This document shows positions 16,409-26,230 of a DNA stretch of 64,000 nt, piece after piece. Position numbers and translations under genes: made by a program. Within the stretch, counting starts at the first letter, position 1, and the number at the start of each line of letters is the position of its first letter. The notes below the pieces were generated by a model. It saw only the letters and a list, made by a program, of their open reading frames with translations, did not search any database and was not told the DNA's origin. The DNA is from Afipia clevelandensis ATCC 49720 (GTDB taxonomy: Bacteria; Pseudomonadota; Alphaproteobacteria; Rhizobiales; Xanthobacteraceae): NCBI RefSeq assembly GCF_000336555.1, contig NZ_KB375281.1, positions 310,001-374,000 of the forward strand, written 5' to 3'.

Positions 16409-19400
16409 ATGGATCGCCTTGTCGCTCTTGCTGTCAACCGCCGCTTCCTCATGGTGGCGCTGTTCGTCATGACCATGATCGGCGGCGTCATTGCCTTCCA
16501 GCAACTGAACATCGAAGCCTATCCCGATCCCACCCCTCCGATGGTCGACATCGTGACCCAAAGCCCCGGCCTGTCGGCAGAGGAAATCGAGCGTTACATC
16601 ACCATTCCGATCGAGACGCAGGTCGCGGGCGTCAAGAACCTGCGGACGCTCCGCACGATCTCGCTTTACGGGTTGTCGGACGTCAAACTGCAGTTCTCGT
16701 TCGACTACACCTATGACGAAGCCTTGCAGCAGGTGCTCAACCGGCTGTCGCAACTCAGTCCCTTGCCGGGCAACGTGCAGCCGCAGATTTCGCCGCTCAG
16801 TCCGATCGGCGAGATTTTCCGTTACCGGCTGATCGGTCCTCCGAACTACAGCGTTCTCGATCTCAAGACGTTGCAGGACTGGGTCTTGCAGCGCCGCTTC
16901 CGCAGCGTGCCCGGCGTGATCGACGTCACGAGCTGGGGCGGCAAGACCAAGACCTATGAACTTCAGGTCGATTTCAACAAGCTCACCGCCTTTGGCCTGA
17001 CGTTGCCACAGGTGTTGCAGGCTGTCGGCAATGCCAACATCAATGTCGGCGGCAACACGGTGAATATCGGCACGCAGTCGGCGGTGGTCCGCGGCGTCGG
17101 CTTGATCCGCTCCATCGACGATCTGGCCACCACCATGATCTCGCAGAGCGGCGGCAATCCCGTGCTGGTGCGCGACATCGCGACCGTGACGGTGGGCGAG
17201 AAGCCGCGCCTCGGCATCGCCGGCATGAACGCGGACGACGATATCGTTCAGGGCATCGTGCTGATGCGGCGGGGTGAGCAAAGCGCGCCGACCATCGCGC
17301 GGGTGGAAAAGCTGGTCAGGTCGATCAACAAGTCGAATATCCTGCCGCCGGGCGTGCGGATCGAGCGCATCTATGACCGCAAGGACCTGATCGACACCAC
17401 CACGCACACCGTGCTCCACAACATGGTGGTCGGCATTCTACTGATCGTGCTGCTCCAGTGGCTGTTCCTTGGCAATCTTCGCAGCGCCGTGATCGTCGGC
17501 GCGACGATTCCGTTCGCATTGTTCTTCGCCGTCATCATCATGGTGCTGCGCGGCGAGTCCGCCAATCTTCTGTCGGTCGGCGCCATCGACTTCGGCCTGA
17601 TCGTGGACGGCACGGTCATTATGGTCGAGGCGATCTTCCGCAGATTGTCACAGACCACCGAACTGTCCGCGTCCGAGGAGCGGGCGATTTCGCCGGACAC
17701 CATCATGAGCATGAAGGCCCATGCCATCCTCAGCGCTGCTGCCGACGTCTCGCGGTCGATCTTCTTTGCCGCCGCGATCATCATCGCGGCATTCCTGCCG
17801 CTGTTCACGCTGAGCGGCGTCGAGGGTCACATTTTCGGGCCGATGGCGAAAACCTACGCCTATGCACTGGCCGGCGGATTGCTCGCGACCTTCACCATTA
17901 CGCCGGCTCTGAGCGCGATCATCCTGCCGGCGCACATCCAGGAAACCGAAACACGCATCATGCAGTGGTTGCATCGCGCCTACATGCCGCTGCTGCATTG
18001 GGCGACCCGCAACCGGCGGGTGGTGATTTCGGCGGCAGGCGCGCTCGTCGTTCTGACCTTCGTCGCGGTGCGGATGCTCGGGCTTGAATTCCTTCCGAAG
18101 CTGGAAGAGGGCAATCTCTGGATTCGCGCGACACTGCCGCCAACCATTTCGCTCGAGGAGGGCAATTCCTACGTCAACGAGATGCGAAAGCTCATCCGCG
18201 CGCGGCCGGAGGTGGAATCGGTCGTGTCGCAGCATGGACGGCCCGATGACGGCACCGATGCCGCCGGCCTGTTCAATGCGGAGTTCTTCGCGCCCTTGAA
18301 GCCGGTCAGCGAATGGCCCGGGTCGCGGGACAAGGATGACCTGACCAGCGAATTGCTGGCGCAGTTGCAGAAGAAGTTTCCGGGCGTCGAATTCAACTTC
18401 TCGCAATATCTGCAGGACAACGTCGCCGAGGCGGTTTCCGGCGTGAAGGGCGAGAATTCGATCAAGCTGTATGGCAATGATCTTGAGGAACTGACGAGGA
18501 CCGCCAACAAGATCAAGGCCGTGCTGTCGACCGTCAAAGGTGTGACCGATCTGTCGGTGTTTACGTCGCTGGGCCAGCCGACCATCCAGATCGACATTGA
18601 TCGCGCGCGCGCGGCCCGCTACGGCCTCTCGCCGGGCGACATCAACGCCACTATCCGCGTCGCCATCGGTGGCGACAGCGCGGGCGATCTGTACGAACCG
18701 GGCAGCGATCGGCATTTCCCGATCATCGTTCGTCTTGCACCGGAGTATCGCAAGAGCGCGGAGGCTATTCATAATCTTCGCATCGGCGCGCAGGGGCCGA
18801 ACGGGATCCAGCAGGTGCCGCTCTCGGAAGTGGCCTCGATCAAGCTGGTGTCCGGCGCGGCGTATATCTATCGCGAGCAGCAGGAGCGCTATCTGCCGAT
18901 CAAGTTCTCGGTCCGCGAGCGCGATCTCGGCAGCGCGATCAAGGAAGCCCAGGACAAGGTGGCTGAGCAGGTTCAGCTTCCCGCAGGCTCGCACATGGAT
19001 TGGGTCGGCGAGTTCGGCAACCTGCAGGATGCGATCCGCCGGTTGTCCATCGTGGTGCCGATCAGCCTCGCGCTGATCGCCATTTTGCTGTGGTTCAATT
19101 TCGGATCGATGGCCGACACCTTGCTGGCCATGAGCGTCATCCCTATGGCGATCTTCGGTGGCGTGCTGGGATTGCTGTTCAGCGGCATTCCGTTCAGCGT
19201 ATCCGCGGCAATCGGATTTATCGCGCTGATGGGCATCGCGGTGATGGACGGCATCATTATCCTGTCGCAATTCAATCAGCTCATCGACGAAGGCTATGGC
19301 CGAATCCGGGCCGTCATCAAGACCGGCGAACTTCAGTTGCGTCCGGTTCTGATGACCTGCGTCGTCGCTGGTATTGGTCTTCTGCCGGCGGCGGTGTCGG

Positions 19401-19528
19401 AGGGGATCGGCTCTCAGGTTCAGAAGCCGCTCGCGGTGGTGGTCGTCACTGGCATGGCGCTGGCGCCGCTGGTGATCCTCATCACGCTGCCGGTGCTGAT
19501 CCTGATGTTCTCGCGCCGGACCCGCTAA
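16409..19528 (+). CDS. Heavy-metal-efflux-type RND transporter (CusA/CzcA family)
   Basis: A 1039-residue inner-membrane RND proton antiporter with twelve expected membrane spans and two large periplasmic loops. The proton-relay segment of the HME group is clear: GAIDFGLIVDGTVIMVEA with D394 and D400. The N-terminal PDPTPPMVDIVTQSPGLSAEEIE is likewise typical of CzcA/CusA. I cannot find the methionine triad that marks CusA-type copper/silver pumps: the matching stretch reads DAAGLFNAEFFAPLKP. The substrate may thus be another ion or an organic compound. It forms an operon with the adaptor gene and ends 3 bp before the end of a convergent TolC-like gene, which probably completes the tripartite pump. 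Confidence 0.9.
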   Translation: MDRLVALAVNRRFLMVALFVMTMIGGVIAFQQLNIEAYPDPTPPMVDIVTQSPGLSAEEIERYITIPIETQVAGVKNLRTLRTISLYGLSDVKLQFSFDYTYDEALQQVLNRLSQLSPLPGNVQPQISPLSPIGEIFRYRLIGPPNYSVLDLKTLQDWVLQRRFRSVPGVIDVTSWGGKTKTYELQVDFNKLTAFGLTLPQVLQAVGNANINVGGNTVNIGTQSAVVRGVGLIRSIDDLATTMISQSGGNPVLVRDIATVTVGEKPRLGIAGMNADDDIVQGIVLMRRGEQSAPTIARVEKLVRSINKSNILPPGVRIERIYDRKDLIDTTTHTVLHNMVVGILLIVLLQWLFLGNLRSAVIVGATIPFALFFAVIIMVLRGESANLLSVGAIDFGLIVDGTVIMVEAIFRRLSQTTELSASEERAISPDTIMSMKAHAILSAAADVSRSIFFAAAIIIAAFLPLFTLSGVEGHIFGPMAKTYAYALAGGLLATFTITPALSAIILPAHIQETETRIMQWLHRAYMPLLHWATRNRRVVISAAGALVVLTFVAVRMLGLEFLPKLEEGNLWIRATLPPTISLEEGNSYVNEMRKLIRARPEVESVVSQHGRPDDGTDAAGLFNAEFFAPLKPVSEWPGSRDKDDLTSELLAQLQKKFPGVEFNFSQYLQDNVAEAVSGVKGENSIKLYGNDLEELTRTANKIKAVLSTVKGVTDLSVFTSLGQPTIQIDIDRARAARYGLSPGDINATIRVAIGGDSAGDLYEPGSDRHFPIIVRLAPEYRKSAEAIHNLRIGAQGPNGIQQVPLSEVASIKLVSGAAYIYREQQERYLPIKFSVRERDLGSAIKEAQDKVAEQVQLPAGSHMDWVGEFGNLQDAIRRLSIVVPISLALIAILLWFNFGSMADTLLAMSVIPMAIFGGVLGLLFSGIPFSVSAAIGFIALMGIAVMDGIIILSQFNQLIDEGYGRIRAVIKTGELQLRPVLMTCVVAGIGLLPAAVSEGIGSQVQKPLAVVVVTGMALAPLVILITLPVLILMFSRRTR

Positions 19529-19531
19529 AAG

Positions 19532-20944
19532 TTATCGTCCTGACGGAATGCGCAGGCCGTGCCAGGCGTCCCGCACCTGATGATAATGGACGTCGGGCAG
19601 GTAGTCCGGCGTGTTGAGACCGAGGGTGCGGACGTCGAGGCGGCCAACCGCGCTCAGAAGCGTGTAAGACGCAATCACCCGGTCGCGCTGAGCCAGAATC
19701 TGGCGGGAGCGCGCTGCCGTAAGGTCCTGCTGTGAGTTCAGCACGTCGATGGTGGTGCGCTGTCCGGCCTGCGCCTCGCGCCGGACGCCCTGCAATGCGA
19801 TGTTCGCCGACTTCACCTCGGCTTCGGCGGCAGCCAATGCGACCTTGGTGCCCTCGCTGCTGACCCAGGCGCTGACCGCGGCGGTGCGCGCCTGATTTCT
19901 GACCTGTTCCAGCACGAGCCGGCTCTGGACCGCGGTTTCCTTGGCCTGTCGGGTCTGCGAGGCGGCCGTTCCGCCGTCATAAATCGGGACGGTGAGGGCG
20001 CCGACCACGGACGCCTGATCGGCGCGCTTGGTGCCGAGGTTGGGGTCGCCGTCTGAACTGCGGTTGACGTTCCCCTGTACATTCACCTGCGGCAGCAGGC
20101 TGCTCTCCGCGACACTGATGGTCGTGGTGGCGACATCGACGTCATATGATGCGGCGATGACAGCCGGGTTATCCCGGATCGAACTGTCGACCGCGTCCTG
20201 CCGGCTGCGCGGCACGAAACGGTCCACGGTCTGCGCCGGCATAAGGTTGACCGGCGGATTGCCGATGACCTGCGCATAGATCGCGCGGCTGCTTTCCAGC
20301 GCCACCTCGGCGGCGTTGAGGTCGGCGAGGCCACGGCTTAACCGGGCCTCCGCCTGCGCCGTGTCGGTCGGGGTGACATCGCCTGCGTCGAGACGCTTTT
20401 TTGTGATCCCGACCGTTTCGCGCAGGAACGAGACGTTGCCGCGCTGGGTTTCAACTAACGCCTGATTGGCGATGACGTTCATGTAGGCGGTGACAGCATC
20501 GAGCAGTACGCCCTGACCGGTATTGCGCAGAGCCTCTCGGCCGGAGAGCACCTGAAACTCCGCGACGCGGACGCTGTTCGCGGTCTTGAAGCCATTGAAC
20601 AGGTTCTGTGTGATAGTAACGCCGATGGTCCAGGGCTTCAGCGTGGCGGTCTGGATGGTGTTATCCAGCAGCAGATTACGAACCGGCTGCAGGCCTGCGC
20701 TGAGGCTGGCCACGATCTGCGGGCGATAGCCTGCCAGTGCCTGCGGCACGTTTTCGTCGGTGGCACGCTGCTGGGCGCGGCTGGCGTTGATCTGCGGGTT
20801 GGATTGGTAGGCTTTGACGAGCGCCTCGTTCAGCGTCTCGGCCCGGGCGTGCGCGGAAAGCCCTGCGGACAATGCTATCCCGATTGCGGCGCCCGATACG
20901 CGAAAACGCCAGCTTTCGCTCCACCCTGAAACACGCCGAACCAT
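19532..20944 (-). CDS. TolC-family outer-membrane channel protein
   Basis: A 470-residue TolC-type outer-membrane efflux protein. A signal peptide is followed by ETLNEALVKAYQSNPQINA, the classic first helix. Two repeated halves follow, each with long coiled-coil helices and the beta-strand signatures TQNLFNGFKTANSV and TVPIYDGGTAASQTRQA. It forms the trimeric exit duct for RND or type I systems. The ATG at 20944 follows GCGGGAA; a TTG five codons earlier is less likely. It is convergent with the RND pump, so it must have its own promoter in the 294 bp before the acetyl-CoA hydrolase gene. Confidence 0.9.
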   Translation of the reverse strand: MVRRVSGWSESWRFRVSGAAIGIALSAGLSAHARAETLNEALVKAYQSNPQINASRAQQRATDENVPQALAGYRPQIVASLSAGLQPVRNLLLDNTIQTATLKPWTIGVTITQNLFNGFKTANSVRVAEFQVLSGREALRNTGQGVLLDAVTAYMNVIANQALVETQRGNVSFLRETVGITKKRLDAGDVTPTDTAQAEARLSRGLADLNAAEVALESSRAIYAQVIGNPPVNLMPAQTVDRFVPRSRQDAVDSSIRDNPAVIAASYDVDVATTTISVAESSLLPQVNVQGNVNRSSDGDPNLGTKRADQASVVGALTVPIYDGGTAASQTRQAKETAVQSRLVLEQVRNQARTAAVSAWVSSEGTKVALAAAEAEVKSANIALQGVRREAQAGQRTTIDVLNSQQDLTAARSRQILAQRDRVIASYTLLSAVGRLDVRTLGLNTPDYLPDVHYHQVRDAWHGLRIPSGR

Positions 20945-21238
20945 GTTTTCCCGCAACAATCCAAATCACAGCCACGGTGGATTGCATGAATCCCGAACCG
21001 GCATGCTTCATTCGTACACTGTTTAGGGCTCCGCGGAGGCGTGGGCAAATCGTCAGCCACAGAAAAACAGCGAGTGTGACAATGTGCACGGGTTTGTGAC
21101 CGGGCGGGCGGTATTCCCTTGGCCGATCAAGGGCCTATAGTCGAAGTCAACGGTGCCGGTCAGTTTATCGAAAGCGATCCGCGCCATCTTTTGAGGCAGA
21201 CTGCCGGTGGGGCCGGCACAGGGAATGAACGAGGTCCG

Positions 21239-23092
21239 ATGCCACGAATTTTCTCGGACCCGGATGCCATTGCCGACGACATTATCCGCGACGTTGGTCC
21301 GAAGCTGGTCGTCGGCCTGCCGCTCGGTCTCGGCAAGGCCAATCACATCATCAATGCTCTTTACCGGCGCGCGGCGAGCGACCCATCGATTCACCTGACG
21401 ATCTTCACCGCCCTGACGCTGGAGAAGCCGGTGCCGAAGGCCGATCTCGAGAGGCGGTTTATCGGTCCGGTGATCGACCGGCTGTTCGGCGATTATCCCG
21501 ACCTGGACTACGCCAAGGCGCTCCATGCAAAGGCGCTGCCGCCGAATATCGAGGTCGTTGAGTTTTTCTTCCTGGCCGGAAAATGGCTCGGCAATGGTTA
21601 CGCGCAGCAGCAATACATTTCAGCCAACTACACTCATGCGTCGTCATATCTGCTGACGCGCGGCGTCAATGTGATCGCGCAACTGGTCGCCAAGCGGGTC
21701 GTGAATGGCGAGACCCGCTACAGCCTGAGCGGCAACACCGATACGACGCTCGACCTGATGCGCGCGCGGGCGGATGGCCGCATTGCCTTCAAGATCGTGG
21801 CGCAGGTGAATTCCGAACTGCCGTTCATGCCGGGGCAGGGCGATCTGCCCGGCGACGAGTTTCACGCGGTGCTCGACAGCCCGGAAACCGATTTCCCGCT
21901 GTTCGCCCCGCCGTCGGAGCCGGTCTCCGATACGAAATATGCGATCGGGCTTCATTCGGCAGGGTTGGTGCGCGACGGCGGCACCTTGCAGATCGGCATC
22001 GGGCAGGTGGGCGATGCGCTGGCGCAAAGCCTTATCGTCCGTCATCACGATAATGCCGCCTATCGCGAGATCATGTCGCGGCTTGCGCCAGCGCAGGCAC
22101 CACGAGAAACCGAACCGTTCGCGGACGGCCTTTATGGCGTCAGCGAGATGTTCTTCGAGGCATTCATCGCGCTGATTGATGCCGGTGTGTTGAAGCGCGA
22201 GGTCGATGGCGCGCTGCTGCACGCGGCATTCTTCCTCGGGCCGAAGTCGTTCTACCGCGTGTTGCGCGAGATGGCGCCGGAGCAGATCAAACGCATCCAG
22301 ATGGTGCCGGTGTCGTTCACCAACCAGATTTACGGAAACGAGGAAGCCAAGCGCAAGGCGCGTGTCGATGCGCGCTTTGTCAACAATGCCATGATGGCGA
22401 CGCTGATGGGCGCGGTCGTCTCGGACGGTCTGGAGAACGGTCAGGTCGTCAGCGGTGTCGGCGGCCAGTACAATTTCGTGGCGCAGGCCTTTGCGCTGGA
22501 CGGTGCACGCTCGATCCTGACACTGGAATCGACCCGCGGCTCCGGCAAGTCCGTCGCGTCGAATATCCGCTGGTCCTACGGCCACACCACGATTCCACGG
22601 CATTTGCGCGACGTGATCGTCACCGAGTACGGCGTTGCCGATTTGCGGGGAAAGTCGGACGCTGAGGTGATCGCGGCGATGCTGAATGTCGCGGATTCGC
22701 GCTTTCAGATAGACCTGATGCATCAGGCGAAGGATGCGGGAAAGCTGCCGAAAAACCATGAAATTCCGGCGGCCCATCGCGATAATTTTCCGGAGCGCGT
22801 GACGGCCGCTTTAAAGCCGTCGCGCGACGCGGGGCTGCTGCCGGCATTTCCGTTCGGCAGCGACTTCACCGATGTCGAGCAGCGGCTGATTCCGGCGCTT
22901 CAGATTCTGAAGGAGGCGACGGCCAGCCCGCTCGCTCTGCTCAAGCTCGCATGGGAGGGCCGCCGCGCCAATCACTCCGCCGAACTGGCGGCCTGTCTCG
23001 CGCGGATGCAGCTTGACCGGCCGGCCTCATGGACCGACCGGCTGTACCGCGCATTGCTGATCGCGGCGCTGGCGCGAAGCAAAAAGATTTAG
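21239..23092 (+). CDS. Acetyl-CoA hydrolase/transferase family protein
   Basis: A 617-residue protein of the acetyl-CoA hydrolase/4-hydroxybutyrate-CoA transferase family, larger than the usual 500 or so residues. Family signatures in the second half include [35 protein letters not shown] and [19 protein letters not shown]. The N-terminal half ([23 protein letters not shown]) resembles the first CoA-transferase domain. The exact acyl donor cannot be told. The ATG at 21239 follows GAGG at five bases; an upstream extension to 21119 is not family-like. Its stop overlaps the stop of the convergent enoyl-CoA hydratase gene by four bases. Confidence 0.83.
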   Translation: MPRIFSDPDAIADDIIRDVGPKLVVGLPLGLGKANHIINALYRRAASDPSIHLTIFTALTLEKPVPKADLERRFIGPVIDRLFGDYPDLDYAKALHAKALPPNIEVVEFFFLAGKWLGNGYAQQQYISANYTHASSYLLTRGVNVIAQLVAKRVVNGETRYSLSGNTDTTLDLMRARADGRIAFKIVAQVNSELPFMPGQGDLPGDEFHAVLDSPETDFPLFAPPSEPVSDTKYAIGLHSAGLVRDGGTLQIGIGQVGDALAQSLIVRHHDNAAYREIMSRLAPAQAPRETEPFADGLYGVSEMFFEAFIALIDAGVLKREVDGALLHAAFFLGPKSFYRVLREMAPEQIKRIQMVPVSFTNQIYGNEEAKRKARVDARFVNNAMMATLMGAVVSDGLENGQVVSGVGGQYNFVAQAFALDGARSILTLESTRGSGKSVASNIRWSYGHTTIPRHLRDVIVTEYGVADLRGKSDAEVIAAMLNVADSRFQIDLMHQAKDAGKLPKNHEIPAAHRDNFPERVTAALKPSRDAGLLPAFPFGSDFTDVEQRLIPALQILKEATASPLALLKLAWEGRRANHSAELAACLARMQLDRPASWTDRLYRALLIAALARSKKI

Positions 23093-23868
23093 CGGTGCTT
23101 GAAGTTCGGCTTCCGCTTCTCGATGAAGGCGGCCATGCCTTCGGAACGGTCTTCCAGCGCGAAGGTCGCGTGGAACAGGTCGCCCTCGACATTCATGCCC
23201 TCGGCGAGCGGCGTTTCGAGCGCGCGATTGACCGCACTCTTGGCCATGGCGACGGCCGGCTGCGACATGCTGGCGATCTTGTCCGCGATGGCGAACACCT
23301 CTTCCATCAGCTTGTCCGCAGGGAAGATGCGGCTGACAAGGCCGGAGCGCTCGGCTTCCGCCGCGTCCATCATGCGGCCGGTGAGGCAAAGGTCCATCGC
23401 CTTGGATTTGCCGACGGCGCGGGTGAGGCGCTGGGTGCCGCCGAGGCCGGGGATGGTGCCGAGCGTGATTTCGGGTTGTCCGAATTTCGCGCTGTCGGAT
23501 GCAATGATGATGTCGCACATCATTGCGAGTTCGCAGCCGCCGCCCAGCGCGTAACCGCTGACCGCCGCGATGGTCGGCTTCTTGCACCTTGCGACGCGAT
23601 CACCGCCGATGTCCATGAAGTCCTCGCTGAACATGTCGATGAATTTCTTGGGCTGCATTTCCTTGATGTCGGCGCCGGCGGCGAACGCCTTCTCGTTGCC
23701 GGTGACCACGATGCAGCCGACGGCATCGTTGGCTTCGAGTTGGTCGATCGCAGTGGCGATCTCCTTGAAGACACCGAACGAGAGCGCGTTGAGCATCTTG
23801 GGTCTGTTGATCTGCACCAGACCGACTGAGCCTCTGGTCTCAACGAGGATGTGTTCAAATGCCGGCAT
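23089..23868 (-). CDS. Enoyl-CoA hydratase (crotonase family)
   Basis: A 259-residue enoyl-CoA hydratase, adding water to trans-2-enoyl-CoA in beta-oxidation. Both catalytic glutamates are in place: in [11 protein letters not shown] and in [19 protein letters not shown]. The oxyanion-hole element [11 protein letters not shown] is intact. It closely resembles mitochondrial short-chain hydratase in length and motifs. The ATG at 23868 follows an AAGGGGCGAAAC stretch. The gene is monocistronic, with its end overlapping the end of the convergent acetyl-CoA hydrolase gene by four bases. Confidence 0.92.
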   Translation of the reverse strand: MPAFEHILVETRGSVGLVQINRPKMLNALSFGVFKEIATAIDQLEANDAVGCIVVTGNEKAFAAGADIKEMQPKKFIDMFSEDFMDIGGDRVARCKKPTIAAVSGYALGGGCELAMMCDIIIASDSAKFGQPEITLGTIPGLGGTQRLTRAVGKSKAMDLCLTGRMMDAAEAERSGLVSRIFPADKLMEEVFAIADKIASMSQPAVAMAKSAVNRALETPLAEGMNVEGDLFHATFALEDRSEGMAAFIEKRKPNFKHR

Positions 23869-23999
23869 GTTTCGCCCCTTGATGGATATGGAAAATCAGC
23901 GCGTCCGCGCCGTTGGGCGGCAATTTGCCTTTCGCGGCGTTGCTCTGCAAGGCCGGTTCGGCCGCGGCGTGTCCGAACCATATCTGATCTGCGCATGAA

Positions 24000-24032
24000 A
24001 AAGGCCGGTATGCGGGGCGCAAACCGGCCTTT
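24000..24032 (-). terminator. Rho-independent terminator after the Lys/Ala-rich envelope protein gene
   Basis: AAAGGCCGGT (24000-24009) and ACCGGCCTTT (24023-24032) form a perfect ten-base-pair stem with a 13-base loop. Read on the minus strand, the stem is followed by a run of Ts (CCGGCCTTTTTC), the expected form for the gene ending at 24058. The stem may also work in the other direction. Confidence 0.8.
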
Positions 24033-24057
24033 GCATCTGATGCAGATGGAGTTTGCG

Positions 24058-24789
24058 TCAGGCGATCAGCAGACGAGCCGCCGAAGCCAGCGTCAGCAGG
24101 CTGCCGAACGCGATGAAAATCTTTCCGATCAGCGAGGTCTTGCTCCAGGGATCGCCGTCATCGGCGGCTTTCACCACCGGACGGTCGCCCGAAGGCATCG
24201 GCCTCAAAATTTTACCCGGCGCAATTGGCGGCGTCGGTGGTGCGGCTTCCTGCGCGACAACCGGGTTGTTGTCCGGCACTGCGTCGCCGCTGTTGGGCTG
24301 ATCCGCGGACGCGAGCTTGGCGCCATCGACGACATCGGTGCTGTCGAGAGCGGAGTAGTTGCGCGCCTCGTCGTCAGCAAGCGCCTGGGCGCGGGCATTG
24401 GCGACCGACACAGGCAGTTCAGCCTTGCCCGGCTTGGCGTCGGCTTGCGGGTCCTTGCGGATTGGTTTGTCTTCCCATGTCTCCGGGGCTTCGATCACCT
24501 TGGACGCGACTTTCGCTCCGCGCTTCCCGGCGTATCGGGAAGCCTTGGATGTCCCCGAGGCGGATCTTGCAGACGCCGCTTTTGCAGGCCTCGATTTCTT
24601 CGCTGCGGCACGCTGCTTCTTGAATTTCGAGAGGACCACGGGCCGGTTGGCTTCGGTCTTCGCGGCCTTTGTTGTCTTGGTCGCGGACTTGGCTGTCGAC
24701 TTGGCGGCCATTGCGGGGTCGCCCGAAAAGCTCATCCAGATTCCGGCCGCAGCGACCAGCGCGGCCAATCCTGCATTCCTTATCCGCAT
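24058..24789 (-). CDS. Hypothetical Lys/Ala-rich envelope protein with C-terminal membrane segment
   Basis: A 243-residue protein I do not recognise as a named family. It has an N-terminal signal-like hydrophobic segment (GLAALVAAAGIWMSF), then a strongly basic, low-complexity stretch rich in Lys, Ala and Ser (residues 30-85). A proline-rich acidic linker with APPTPPIAPGKILRPMP follows, and a final hydrophobic helix (LIGKIFIAFGSLLTLASAARLLIA) that probably anchors the C-terminus in the membrane. The ATG at 24789 is preceded by AAAGGGGAA. The layout suggests a protein of the periplasm or cell envelope. It is a single gene followed by a good terminator. Confidence 0.7.
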   Translation of the reverse strand: MRIRNAGLAALVAAAGIWMSFSGDPAMAAKSTAKSATKTTKAAKTEANRPVVLSKFKKQRAAAKKSRPAKAASARSASGTSKASRYAGKRGAKVASKVIEAPETWEDKPIRKDPQADAKPGKAELPVSVANARAQALADDEARNYSALDSTDVVDGAKLASADQPNSGDAVPDNNPVVAQEAAPPTPPIAPGKILRPMPSGDRPVVKAADDGDPWSKTSLIGKIFIAFGSLLTLASAARLLIA

Positions 24790-24978
24790 GGCAATTTCCC
24801 CTTTTGCCAGAGCCACCAGCAATGACGAAAAGACCGGTGCCGAATGGCCACAGGACGGCAGAAAAAGGGAATCTTGTGATCTTTTGCCCTAAAAAAGACC
24901 CGGAAAGGCAGCCGGCGGTATCCAGCCGGAGTTGGCTTGAGGCTTCTGTTCACGATTGCGTGATTGCAATTCTGGCCC

Positions 24979-25003
24979 GTAACACCTTAGGAACAGGAGC
25001 GAA
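24979..25003 (+). promoter_or_regulatory. Candidate SigF/ECF26-type autoregulatory promoter
   Basis: GTAAC (24979-24983) and CGAA (25000-25003) are 16 bases apart, directly before the ECF sigma gene. This resembles the GTAACC-N16-CGAA motif I recall for Caulobacter SigF targets, with one mismatch at the sixth -35 base and a spacing one base shorter if that base is counted. It would put the transcription start near 25010, favouring translation from the GTG at 25024. Confidence 0.5.
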
Positions 25004-25023
25004 TTGCCTTGATAGGAGCGCGC

Positions 25024-25569
25024 GTGCGCGGACGTGAGGACGAATGGACCGATCTGATGCGATCGGCCAATGCCGGCGACAATGCCGCATACCATCGCCT
25101 TCTCAAGGGCGTGACGCCGGTCCTGAGAGCCGGTGCGCGCCGAGGTCTGGCGCGGGCCGGTCAACCGGTCGATCAATCCGAGGACATCGTGCAGGATATT
25201 CTGTTGGCGGTGCATCTGAAGCGGCATACCTGGGACCCGAACGCACCGTTCGCGCCCTGGCTGTTTGCAATTGCCCGCAACAAGCTGATCGACGCGCTGC
25301 GCCGGCGCGGGCGGCGGGTGTTCGTCAACATTGACGATTTCTCGGAAATGCTGGCCGATGCGCCGGCCGAGGATACCGTGCCGGCCAGCGAAGTGGCGGC
25401 TCATCTGAACGGGCTGCCACAGCGGCAGCGGGACGTGCTGCAATCCATTGCCGTGGACAGTTCTTCTATCAAGGAAACGGCGGCAAAACTTTCAATGACC
25501 GAAGGCGCGGTGCGCGTGGCGCTGCATCGGGGCCTGACGGGCCTCGCGAACAAACTGCGGAACGACTGA
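25024..25569 (+). CDS. ECF sigma factor (SigF/ECF26-like)
   Basis: A 181-residue ECF sigma factor. Region 2 includes DQSEDIVQDILLAVHLKRHTW and ending PWLFAIARNKLIDALRRRGRR, region 4 LNGLPQRQRDVLQSIAV with the helix-turn-helix SIKETAAKLSMTEGAVRVALHR. The GTG at 25024 has AGGAG five bases upstream; a TTG at 25009 is possible but would lie at the predicted transcription start. The next gene, one base after the stop, is a DUF1109/NrsF membrane anti-sigma, the partner of the SigF group. In Caulobacter this pair answers to chromate and cadmium. Here the inducing stress is inferred from that homology. Confidence 0.85.
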   Translation: MRGREDEWTDLMRSANAGDNAAYHRLLKGVTPVLRAGARRGLARAGQPVDQSEDIVQDILLAVHLKRHTWDPNAPFAPWLFAIARNKLIDALRRRGRRVFVNIDDFSEMLADAPAEDTVPASEVAAHLNGLPQRQRDVLQSIAVDSSSIKETAAKLSMTEGAVRVALHRGLTGLANKLRND

Positions 25570-25570
25570 C

Positions 25571-26212
25571 ATGGACACCAACGATCTGATCCGCACGCTT
25601 GCCGCCGACAGCGGCACACATGAACGCTCCGTCGGGCATTTGCTGCTTGCTGCGCTGGTCCTCGCGGTGCCGGTATCGACCTTGCTGTTTCTGGCGGGGC
25701 TCGGGGTGCGGCCGGACGTCATGACGGCCATGCACAACCCGCTTTTCGATCTGAAATTCCTTGTCACCCTGGCGCTGGCCGCCGTCGCCGTTGTCGTCAG
25801 CCTTCATCTGTCCCGGCCCGAAGCCTCGCTTGGACGATGGGCATGGCTGCTGGCGGTTCCGTTCGGGCTGCTTGGAATCGGCATGGTCGGTGAAATGACC
25901 ATGATGCCGAATCGCGCGCCGATGTCCGTGCGGATGATCGGCTCCAATTCGAGGCTGTGTCTGGTCGCCATTCCGCTGCTGTCGCTGCCGCTGCTTGCTG
26001 CCGCATTGATTGCCCTGCGCCGGGGCGCGCCGTCGCGGCCTGCTGTCGCCGGAGCCTTCGCCGGGCTGCTTTCGGCCGGGCTCGCGGCGACGCTTTATGC
26101 CGCGCACTGTACCGACGATTCCCCGATGTTTGTCGCGACCTGGTATTCGCTCGCCGCAGCGATCATGGCCACGATCGGAGCCGCTGTCGGATCGCGCGTT
26201 CTCAAATTCTAG
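25571..26212 (+). CDS. nrsF: NrsF-type (DUF1109) membrane anti-sigma factor
   Basis: A 213-residue polytopic membrane protein with six predicted hydrophobic segments, typical of the DUF1109/NrsF family that holds its cognate ECF sigma factor inactive. Two cysteines, C130 in SNSRLC and C180 in YAAHC, sit at almost the same positions as the two cysteines (131 and 181) reported as needed for metal sensing in Caulobacter NrsF. The short cytoplasmic N-terminus (MDTNDLIRTLAAD) is the likely sigma-binding part. It starts one base after the sigma stop codon, so the genes are co-transcribed. Confidence 0.87.
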   Translation: MDTNDLIRTLAADSGTHERSVGHLLLAALVLAVPVSTLLFLAGLGVRPDVMTAMHNPLFDLKFLVTLALAAVAVVVSLHLSRPEASLGRWAWLLAVPFGLLGIGMVGEMTMMPNRAPMSVRMIGSNSRLCLVAIPLLSLPLLAAALIALRRGAPSRPAVAGAFAGLLSAGLAATLYAAHCTDDSPMFVATWYSLAAAIMATIGAAVGSRVLKF

Positions 26213-26230
26213 ACACGCGGCCCGGTCGCG

